In this document: positions 1-5,918 of the stretch, piece after piece
How the letters are laid out: each line of letters opens with the position of its first letter
Position numbering within the stretch: position 1 is the stretch's first letter
Assembly (NCBI GenBank): GCA_052389435.1
Contig: JBQTIB010000189.1
Location: 1-22,451 of the forward strand
Source: JBQTKD01 sp052389435
GTDB lineage: Bacteria > Actinomycetota > Actinomycetes > Sporichthyales > Sporichthyaceae
DNA length: 22,451 nt
Reading direction: 5' to 3'
Notes under the pieces: model-generated
Told to the model about the DNA's origin: nothing
Databases searched by the model: none
What the model saw: only the letters and a program-made list of their open reading frames with translations
Translations under genes and position numbers: made by a program

Positions 1-645
1 GTCGTCGAGGACGGCCTCCATGCGCTCGGCGTCGGTGACGAAGTACGGCGAGATGTAGCCCTTGTCGAACTGCATGCCCTCGGTGAACTCCAGCTCGAGG
101 CCCATGGTGTTGGACTCCTCGACGGTGATCACGCCGTCCTTGCCGACCTTGTCGAACGCCTCGGCGATGAGCTCGCCGACGCCCTTGTCCTGGGCCGAGA
201 TGGTGGCGACCGAGGCCATGTCCTCGCGGGTCTCCACGGGACGGGCGCTCTCCTTGAGCTTCTCGCCGATGGCGGCGGTGGCGAGGTCGATGCCGCGCTT
301 GAGCGACATCGGGTTCGCGCCGGCCGCGACCGAGCGCAGGCCCTCGCGGACCATCGCCTGGGCGAGCACGGTGGCGGTGGTGGTGCCGTCGCCCGCGACG
401 TCGTTGGTCTTGGTCGCGACCTCCTTCACCAGCTGCGCGCCGAGGTTCTCGTACGGGTCGGACAGCTCGACCTCACGGGCGACGGTGACGCCGTCGTTGG
501 TGATGGTCGGGGCGCCGAACTTCTTGTCGATCACGACGTTGCGGCCCTTCGGGCCGAGCGTCACCTTGACCGTGTTGGCGAGGGTGTTGACGCCGCGCTC
601 GAGGGAGCGACGGGCGGCCTCGTCGAACTGCAGGATCTTCGACAT
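1..645 (-). CDS. groEL: 60-kDa chaperonin GroEL (C-terminal part beyond window edge)
   Basis: This encodes the N-terminal 215 residues of the ATP-driven folding chaperonin, which works in the cytoplasm with GroES. The translation starts MSKILQFDEAARRSLERGVN. It contains the LGPKGRNVV phosphate-loop region and the family-diagnostic GDGTTTATVLA segment (about residues 86-96), and it runs open to the window edge; the full family length is about 540 residues. The ATG lies at 643-645 behind a GAGGAG ribosome binding site. It is the second gene of a groES-groEL operon, 95 nt after groES, and the gap contains a strong stem-loop. The N-terminus resembles Streptomyces-type groESL-linked GroEL more than mycobacterial GroEL1, judged from memory of the families. 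A histidine-rich or GGM-type tail cannot be assessed because the 3' end is missing. Confidence 0.97.
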   Translation of the reverse strand, partial: MSKILQFDEAARRSLERGVNTLANTVKVTLGPKGRNVVIDKKFGAPTITNDGVTVAREVELSDPYENLGAQLVKEVATKTNDVAGDGTTTATVLAQAMVREGLRSVAAGANPMSLKRGIDLATAAIGEKLKESARPVETREDMASVATISAQDKGVGELIAEAFDKVGKDGVITVEESNTMGLELEFTEGMQFDKGYISPYFVTDAERMEAVLDD

Positions 646-681
646 CGGGGGGATCTACTCCTCATGAATGACCGTGGACAC

Positions 682-723
682 GCATCCGCCCCGGAGCCCG
701 GGAGGGCCGCCCGGGGCGGATGC
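682..723 (-). terminator. stem-loop between groES and groEL
   Basis: A perfect 13-bp inverted repeat (682-694 with 711-723) encloses a 16-nt loop and begins 17 nt after the groES stop. There is no T-tract on the minus strand. It is more likely a partial terminator or an mRNA processing/stability element that sets the groES:groEL ratio than a full terminator. That role is inferred. Confidence 0.6.
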
Positions 724-740
724 ATGGAGCTAGAGAGCTC

Positions 741-1037
741 TTACTTGGAGACCTTGGCGAGCAGGTCGCGCGCGGAGAGGATCAGGAACTCCTCGCCGCC
801 GTACTTGACCTCGGTGCCGCCGTACTTGCTGTAGAGCACGACGTCGCCGACGGCCACGTCCAGCGGAAGACGCTGGCCCTCTTCGAAGCGGCCCGGGCCG
901 ACGGCCAGGACCTCGCCCTCCTGGGGCTTCTCCTTGGCGGTGTCCGGGATGACCAGGCCGGAGGCGGTGGTCGTCTCGGCCTCGAGCGGCTTGACGACGA
1001 CACGGTCCTCGAGCGGCGTGATGGAGACCTTGCCCAT
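741..1037 (-). CDS. groES: co-chaperonin GroES (Cpn10)
   Basis: This is the 98-residue co-chaperonin that forms the heptameric lid of the GroEL folding chamber. The sequence has the canonical start MGKVSITPLEDRVVVKPLEAE, the mobile-loop segment ETTTASGLVIPDTAKEKPQEG (about residues 20-40), and the C-terminal KYGGEEFLILSARDLLAKVS. The length matches the family (95-102 residues). The ATG at 1035-1037 follows a GGGAAGG ribosome binding site. It is the first gene of the groES-groEL operon. The upstream region carries a sigma-70-like promoter and two CIRCE operators, so heat-shock control through HrcA is expected. Confidence 0.98.
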   Translation of the reverse strand: MGKVSITPLEDRVVVKPLEAETTTASGLVIPDTAKEKPQEGEVLAVGPGRFEEGQRLPLDVAVGDVVLYSKYGGTEVKYGGEEFLILSARDLLAKVSK

Positions 1038-1150
1038 TGGATGCAGACCTTCCCTGTACCCAGGCTCGTCGAGCGAGCCCGGCGGATTCGTAATGAGTCG
1101 AAGGCGGCGCCGCGGTTCTGCCGTCGCGGGGGTCAGATCCGGTCGCGCCG

Positions 1151-1177
1151 TTGGCACTTTCGTGGTGCGAGTGCCAG
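1151..1177 (-). promoter_or_regulatory. CIRCE operator 1 (HrcA site), groES-proximal
   Basis: TTGGCACTT, nine bases, then GAGTGCCAG. This matches the CIRCE consensus TTAGCACTC-N9-GAGTGCTAA with a few changes. It lies just downstream of the groES -10 box and overlaps the expected transcription start, so bound HrcA would block the groES promoter. Confidence 0.85.
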
Positions 1178-1182
1178 ACCAG

Positions 1183-1211
1183 ACCTTATGCAACGGCTGG
1201 CACTCGGTCAA
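1183..1211 (-). promoter_or_regulatory. groESL promoter
   Basis: On the minus strand, TTGACC (1206-1211) and TAAGGT (1183-1188) are separated by exactly 17 bp, fitting a primary-sigma (HrdB/SigA) promoter. The -35 box lies inside CIRCE 2 and the start site falls at the edge of CIRCE 1. The predicted leader is about 140 nt. Confidence 0.75.
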
Positions 1212-1225
1212 CCCGAGTGCCAGCC
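1195..1225. promoter_or_regulatory. CIRCE operator 2 (HrcA site), shared by divergent genes
   Basis: A perfect inverted repeat: CTGGCACTC, nine bases, GAGTGCCAG, extended by two more base pairs to 11-bp arms (1195-1205 and 1215-1225). It covers the groES -35 box. It also ends 14 nt before the GTG of the divergent CobW-like gene and spans that gene's expected -35 region. Confidence 0.88.
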
Positions 1226-1227
1226 CG

Positions 1228-1239
1228 TAGGGTCGGCGT
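1228..1239 (+). promoter_or_regulatory. candidate leaderless promoter of the CobW-like gene
   Basis: TAGGGT (1228-1233, a TANNNT -10 box) is followed by six bases and then the GTG start. No Shine-Dalgarno sequence is visible, which fits a leaderless transcript. The -35 position falls within CIRCE 2 and is a poor match to consensus. Confidence 0.4.
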
Positions 1240-2100
1240 GTGACCGATCGCGTGCCCGTCGTGGTGCTCACCGGCCATCTCGGCTCGGGGAAGACGACGC
1301 TGCTGAACTTCCTGCTGCGCCGCCCGGGCGCGCGGATGGGCGTGGTCGTCAACGACTTCGGCGCGATCAACGTCGACGCCGCCCTGGTGGCCGGCCAGGT
1401 CGACGAGCCCGCGTCGATCGCGGGCGGCTGCATCTGCTGCCTGCCCGACGCCGGCGGCCTGGACGAGGCGTTGGCCAAGCTCGCCGCACCGCGCCTCGGG
1501 CTCGACGTCGTCGTGGTGGAGGCCAGCGGCCTGGCCGAACCCGCCACGCTCGCGAGGCTCGAGCGCATCGCCGAGCGGGTGCGATCTCGCAACCCCGCCG
1601 TACAGATCGTCCACGCCGACCACGCCCGAGTCGACCCTGCGCTGATCTACGACGCCGCGGCCACCGAGGACCCCCCGGACCAACTGCCCTTCGGCGAGGC
1701 CCTGCGCGCCGAACTCCGCGAGCACCGAGAGGAGCACGTGCACGCCGACTCGGTCGCGGTGGAGGTTGCCGGACCCGTCGAGCCCGCGGGGCTCGTCGAA
1801 CTGCTGGCGGATCCGCCGGCGACGGCCTACCGCATCAAGGGAATCGTCCACGTCGCCGGCGGCGCCCAGCCGCGCCGGTACGCGGTCAACGTCGTCGGCG
1901 GTCACGGCGACGTGGCGCCGCTGCCCACCGGCGCGGGAGGCGCCGGGGCCGGGAGCCACCTCGTCGCGATCGGTCTGCACCTGGACACCGTCGGGGTGCG
2001 ACGCCGACTGGAGCGCGCGCTGCGCGCCACCGACTCTCCGAGCACGCAGGGGTTGCGCGCCCTTCGCCGCGTGGCGACGGCGAGCCGCCCGCCCCGCTAG
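1240..2100 (+). CDS. CobW/COG0523-type GTP-binding protein, apparently lacking the NKxD segment
   Basis: A 286-residue P-loop GTPase of the CobW/COG0523 family, whose members act as metallochaperones or metal-insertion factors. The Walker A GHLGSGKT is at residues 12-19, the metal-binding CxCC motif (GGCICC) at 62-67, and ExSG within VVVEASGLAEP around 91-101. The CobW C-terminal domain covers about 165-265. Right after LAEPATLARL the sequence jumps to a helix ending RNPAVQIVHADHARVDPAL. Homologues have about 40-50 residues in between, carrying the VVDA strand and the NKxD guanine-specificity motif. No NKxD is visible, and the protein is shorter than usual (320-400). GTP binding may be altered, or the gene may be decaying. 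It is divergent from groES, and its stop TAG shares a CTAG with the convergent CBS gene. The metal is unknown. Confidence 0.85.
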   Translation: MTDRVPVVVLTGHLGSGKTTLLNFLLRRPGARMGVVVNDFGAINVDAALVAGQVDEPASIAGGCICCLPDAGGLDEALAKLAAPRLGLDVVVVEASGLAEPATLARLERIAERVRSRNPAVQIVHADHARVDPALIYDAAATEDPPDQLPFGEALRAELREHREEHVHADSVAVEVAGPVEPAGLVELLADPPATAYRIKGIVHVAGGAQPRRYAVNVVGGHGDVAPLPTGAGGAGAGSHLVAIGLHLDTVGVRRRLERALRATDSPSTQGLRALRRVATASRPPR

Positions 2101-3122
2101 AGCCCCCGTCGCTCGGAGCCGACGAGTTCGGCGATCAGGTCGGCCAGCATCACCACGCCCAACGGTTCTCCACCGGGGTCGACGACGGCGACGAGGTGCG
2201 AACCGCGCGACTGCATGAGCCGCAGCGCGTCGTGCAGGCCCGTGTCCGCACCGACAGTGGCAAGCGGGCGGACGACCTCCGACGGAAAGGTCTCCGCGGC
2301 GCTCGCGGCGTCTGCCAGGACGTCCTTCACGTGGACGTAGCCGACCAGGCGCCCACCCTCGACGAGCGGGAACCGGGAGAAGCCGGTGTCGACGCAGCGC
2401 TGCTCGACCTCGGCCCGGGTGGAGCGGCGCGGCAGGACGACCAGGCGGTCCATGCCGATGACCACGCGTTCGACGGAGGAGGACTCGAATCCGAGCGCCG
2501 CGGCGAGCAGGCCGTACTCCTCCGGGTCGAGCAGGCCCTCGCGGTGCGACTCCTCGACGAGGTCGGCCACCTCCTCGCTGGTGTAGGTCGAGCGAACCTC
2601 GTCGCTCGGCGCCACCCGCAGCAGGCGCAGCACGCCGTTCGCGACGGCGTTCAGGCCGAGGACGAACGGGCGCAGCACTGCGACGACGGCGACCATCGGC
2701 GGACCGAGCACCAGCGCGGAGCGTTCGGGACCGGCGATCGCAATGTTCTTGGGAACCATCTCGCCGAGCACCACGTGCAGCGCGACGACCAGGGTCAACG
2801 CGATCGCAAACGCGATCGGGTGCAGCAGGCCGTCGGGCACCGAAAGCGCGGAAAGTCCCGGCTCGATCGTGTGCGCCACCGCCGGCTCCCCGATCGCGCC
2901 GAGGCCCAGCGAGCAGATGGTGATGCCGAACTGGGCACCGGCCATCATCACCGTCACCCGTTCCATCGCCCCGAGGGTGACCTTGGCCGCCCAGGATCCG
3001 GCCGCCGCCCGGGGCTCGATCTGCGTGCGGCGGGCGGAGATCAACGCGAACTCGGCACCGACGAAGAAGGCGTTGAAGGCGAGCAGCACCACCGCCACGA
3101 GCAACGCCGTCCGGTCACTCAC
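2097..3122 (-). CDS. CNNM/CBS-domain membrane protein, short paralogue (CorC/HlyC-like)
   Basis: A 341-residue membrane protein. An N-terminal CNNM (DUF21) domain has about four hydrophobic segments (roughly residues 5-25, 55-80, 97-120, 125-155), including the conserved AQFGITICSLGLGAIGEP and LGEMVPKNIAIA. A CBS pair follows (about 195-335; RFPLVEGGRLVGYVHVKDVL, VAVVDPGGEPLGVVMLADLI). It ends just after the second CBS and has no C-terminal CorC_HlyC domain, unlike its upstream neighbour. Family members are linked to Mg2+/cation transport or homeostasis; the older hemolysin label is weak. The GTG start at 3120-3122 overlaps the upstream gene's stop by 8 nt, implying translational coupling and perhaps a heteromeric complex. 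Its TAG overlaps the stop of the convergent CobW-like gene. Confidence 0.9.
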   Translation of the reverse strand: MSDRTALLVAVVLLAFNAFFVGAEFALISARRTQIEPRAAAGSWAAKVTLGAMERVTVMMAGAQFGITICSLGLGAIGEPAVAHTIEPGLSALSVPDGLLHPIAFAIALTLVVALHVVLGEMVPKNIAIAGPERSALVLGPPMVAVVAVLRPFVLGLNAVANGVLRLLRVAPSDEVRSTYTSEEVADLVEESHREGLLDPEEYGLLAAALGFESSSVERVVIGMDRLVVLPRRSTRAEVEQRCVDTGFSRFPLVEGGRLVGYVHVKDVLADAASAAETFPSEVVRPLATVGADTGLHDALRLMQSRGSHLVAVVDPGGEPLGVVMLADLIAELVGSERRGL

Positions 3123-4419
3123 CGGGGGCCTCCCGCCGCAGTTCCACGCCGTCGATCCGCCGTTTGGTCATGCCCAGCACGACGAGGGCGACGTCGTCGA
3201 CCTGCACCTGCTCGCCCACCACGGGAATCCGCCCCAGACGTCGCAACACCAGGCCGGCGAGGGTCTCGTAGTGCTCCGATCGCGGCAGCGAAATGCCCGT
3301 GGCGCTCTCGACCTCGTCCAGGCGCAGCGCGCCGGACAGCGCCCACTGTCCCTCGGCCATCGGGAGCACCGGAAGGTCCGCGGTGTCGTGCTCGTCGGCG
3401 ATCTCGCCGACGAGTTCCTCGACGAGATCCTCGAGGGTGACGACCCCGTCGACACCGCCGTACTCGTCGACGACCACGGCCATCTGCATCGCGTGCCGAC
3501 GCAGCCGGACCGAGAGGGCGTCGAGGTCGAGTGCCGCCGGAACCAGCAGCGCGGGACTCGCGACCTCGCGGACTCGGACGTTCCCGCGATCGGCCGCCCG
3601 CACGACGACCGCCTGCTTGACGTGCACCAACCCGACCACCTCGTCGGGATCGGCCTCGACGACCGGGAAGCGCGACAGGCCGGTGCGCCGAGCGAGTCCA
3701 ATCACCGCCTCGACCGGATCGTCGGCGTTCACGAACTGCACCTGCGTGCGATGGGTGCGCACGTCCTCGGCCGTCCGACCGCCGAACTCCAGCGATCGCT
3801 GCAGCAGATCCGCCGTCCGCGGCTCCAGCACGCCCTCCTGGGCGGAGCGCCGGACCAGCGAGTAGATCTCCGCGTGGGACCGGGCCGAGTGCAACTCCTC
3901 CTGCGGTTCGACGCCGATCCGCCGCAGGATCGCATTGGCCGCGGCGTTCAGCGCCGAGATGACCGGCCCCATCGCGCGGGTGAAGCCACGCTGGAAGAGT
4001 TGCGTGCTCCGCGCGGTCTGCATGGGCCGGGCCAGTGCGAGGTTTTTGGGCACCAGTTCGCCCGCGACCATCGTGACCGCGGTGGCGATGGTCAGACCGA
4101 GTCCCAACGCGATGCCGGGGACGGCGTCGGGCGGCACTCCGCCCGACTCCAACGGGCCGTCGAGCAGCCGAGCCAGCGACGGCTCGGCGAGGAAGCCGAT
4201 CGCCAGGTTGGTAACCGTGATGCCGACCTGCGCTCCGGACAGCTGCGTGGACAGCGAGCGCAGCGCCGAGAGAGTCCCCTCCGCGGCGCGATCGCCCGCG
4301 CCCGCGGCACGCTCGACGGCCGCCCGGTCGACGGTGACCAGCGAAAACTCCGCGGCCACGAACATGCCGCACGCGGCGACCAGTCCCGCCGCGAGAATCA
4401 ACAGCGCCAGTTCGATCAA
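3115..4419 (-). CDS. CNNM/CBS/CorC_HlyC-domain membrane protein
   Basis: A 434-residue protein in the order CNNM domain (about residues 1-190; MFVAAEFSLVTVDRAAVER, GAQVGITVTNLAIGFLAEPS, GELVPKNLALARP), CBS pair (about 205-330; RFPVVEADPDEVVGLVHVKQ, VVVDEYGGVDGVVTLEDLVE), and C-terminal CorC_HlyC domain (about 345-430; DEVESATGISLPRSEHYETL). It is probably a cation transporter or its regulator in the cytoplasmic membrane. The frame is open far upstream, but the family begins at the first hydrophobic helix, so I chose TTG at 4417-4419 (MIELALLILAAGLVAACGMF), behind a GGGCGGCG stretch. This start is moderately certain. It is the first gene of a two-gene tandem CNNM operon, an arrangement common in Actinobacteria. 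Confidence 0.9.
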   Translation of the reverse strand: MIELALLILAAGLVAACGMFVAAEFSLVTVDRAAVERAAGAGDRAAEGTLSALRSLSTQLSGAQVGITVTNLAIGFLAEPSLARLLDGPLESGGVPPDAVPGIALGLGLTIATAVTMVAGELVPKNLALARPMQTARSTQLFQRGFTRAMGPVISALNAAANAILRRIGVEPQEELHSARSHAEIYSLVRRSAQEGVLEPRTADLLQRSLEFGGRTAEDVRTHRTQVQFVNADDPVEAVIGLARRTGLSRFPVVEADPDEVVGLVHVKQAVVVRAADRGNVRVREVASPALLVPAALDLDALSVRLRRHAMQMAVVVDEYGGVDGVVTLEDLVEELVGEIADEHDTADLPVLPMAEGQWALSGALRLDEVESATGISLPRSEHYETLAGLVLRRLGRIPVVGEQVQVDDVALVVLGMTKRRIDGVELRREAPGE

Positions 4420-4594
4420 CCGACGCCGCCCGTATGACTGCCTAATTCGGACATCGATGAAGACAACGGCGCCGGAGCGGTGGAGGTTCCTGGCGCCGCC
4501 ACACCGTCGGCCGATCGCGGAGTGGGCCCGCCGGGCGGTTCGGTGCGACAGTGGGGTCGGCCGCGTCGATCGTCGAAACGAGAACCCGCACCCG

Positions 4595-5785
4595 GTGGAC
4601 CTCGAGACCTTCCAGGCCCTGCGCTCCCCCGCCGGCGAGGCGCTCCTGGCCCGGCTCGCCGAGCAGGGCCCGCTGGACGACGCCGGCGCGCTGCGGCTGG
4701 GTTCGGCGCTGCGGCGGGAGTACCCCGCGGACTTCGTGGCGGCGGCCGTCACGATGACCCGCCTGCGCGAACGTGCCCGGACCAAGTTCGGACGGGCCGC
4801 CGACCGGCTGTGGCTGCACGCGGACGGCCTCGAGCAGGCCACCCACCCGACGGTCGCCGCGCACCGGGCGCGGCGGATCGTCGACGCGCTCGGCCCCGGC
4901 GCCTCGGTGGCCGACCTGTGCTGCGGTATCGGCTCGGAACTGCTCGCCCTCGCCGCGGCCGGCCTGGCCCCGGTCGGCGTCGAACTCGATCCGCTGACGG
5001 CGGCGATGGCCGCCGCCAACTCGGGCGGGCCCGTCGAGTGCGCCGACGCCACCGCGCGGGAGCTCGGCGAAGCGGCCGTGTTCGTCGATCCGGCACGGCG
5101 CACGACGCGGGGACGGGTGTTCGACCCGGCCTCCTATCGGCCGCCGTGGACGTTCGTCCTGGACGTGCTGAGCTCTCGCCCGGCCGGGGCGGCGAAGGTC
5201 GCGCCGGGGATTGCGCACGAGATCGTGCCGCCCGGGGTGGAGACCGAGTGGGTGTCGCTGCACGGCGAGGTCAAGGAGGCCGCGCTCTACGGCGGAGCCC
5301 TCACCGGCGGCGTTCGGCGGCGCGCGACGCTGCTGCCGAGTGGCGCCACCCTCGCGTCGGCGGTCGCGGACTACGAGGTGGACCCGCCGCCCGTGGGGCC
5401 GGTGGGCCGGTGGCTCTACGAACCGGACGGCGCCGTGATCCGGGCGCACCTGGTGGACTCCGTCGTCGCAGCGGTCGACGGGTGGCTGGTGGACCCGACG
5501 ATCGCCTACGTGAGTGCAGACCGTCCGGTGTCGACCCCGTTTGCCAAGGCCTACGAGGTGACCGACGTGCTGCCGTTCAACCCGACGAAGGTGCGGGCGC
5601 TCCTGCGAACGCGCGGGGTCGGCGTGCTGACGGTGAAGAAGCGCGGCTCGTCGATCGATCCCGAACGACTGCGCCGCGACCTGCTGCGCGGCGGACACGG
5701 CGGGGCAGAGGCGACGCTCGTGGTCACGAAGGTCGCCGGTGCGGCCACCGCCATCCTCGTGAAACCCGTCGGACATTTTCCCTGA
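4595..5785 (+). CDS. class I SAM-dependent methyltransferase with THUMP-like C-terminal domain
   Basis: A 396-residue cytoplasmic protein. SAM-binding motif I is VADLCCGIGSE (about residues 105-115), followed by acidic-end strand VGVELDP (127-133). The family hallmark FVDPARRTTRGRVFDP is at about 163-178. The C-terminal third has WLYEPDGAVIRAHLV and TPFAKAYEVTDVLPFNPTKV, characteristic of the THUMP-like domain of this conserved actinobacterial family. The substrate is probably an RNA or nucleotide, inferred only from the THUMP-like domain. GTG 4595 gives the conserved start MDLETFQALRSPAGEALL. An in-frame ATG at 4457 would add 46 residues of low-complexity, proline/arginine-rich sequence and is less likely. 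It is divergent from the CNNM pair and upstream of the phosphatases. Confidence 0.85.
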   Translation: MDLETFQALRSPAGEALLARLAEQGPLDDAGALRLGSALRREYPADFVAAAVTMTRLRERARTKFGRAADRLWLHADGLEQATHPTVAAHRARRIVDALGPGASVADLCCGIGSELLALAAAGLAPVGVELDPLTAAMAAANSGGPVECADATARELGEAAVFVDPARRTTRGRVFDPASYRPPWTFVLDVLSSRPAGAAKVAPGIAHEIVPPGVETEWVSLHGEVKEAALYGGALTGGVRRRATLLPSGATLASAVADYEVDPPPVGPVGRWLYEPDGAVIRAHLVDSVVAAVDGWLVDPTIAYVSADRPVSTPFAKAYEVTDVLPFNPTKVRALLRTRGVGVLTVKKRGSSIDPERLRRDLLRGGHGGAEATLVVTKVAGAATAILVKPVGHFP

Positions 5786-5851
5786 CGCTACGTCACATTG
5801 GAAATCGGCACAGGTTCGCGCGACACGCGCACAATCGGTTGTCCTTCCCAG

Positions 5852-5873
5852 GTTCACCTGATGTTCTCCTGCC
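5852..5873 (+). promoter_or_regulatory. probable PHO box (PhoP-binding direct repeats)
   Basis: Two adjacent 11-nt direct repeats, GTTCACCTGAT (5852-5862) and GTTCTCCTGCC (5863-5873), resemble the Streptomyces PHO box unit GTTCACCCGGC. A weaker third unit may lie at 5841-5851. They sit directly upstream of a phosphatase gene of the kind controlled by PhoR-PhoP. Their position favours a translation start downstream, at 5919. Confidence 0.6.
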
Positions 5874-5918
5874 GTGACCATGCCGAGGTCGCGCAGTCTC
5901 GACGCGGGGAATCGATTC

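Noticed and set aside
720..3440. Very long open frame on the plus strand (906 codons)
   Set aside because: It runs antisense to groES and the CBS gene and across the CobW-like gene in another frame. It is Arg/Pro/Gly-rich with no recognisable domain, an expected artefact of high GC.
3115..5103. Extension of the CNNM/CBS protein to 662 residues
   Set aside because: The extra part is antisense to the methyltransferase gene and lacks family similarity. The family starts at the first membrane helix.
5874..5918. GTG 5874 as the start of the first phosphatase
   Set aside because: It directly abuts the PHO-box repeats, has a poor ribosome binding site and makes an overlong Tat n-region. GTG 5919 fits better, though this is not proven.
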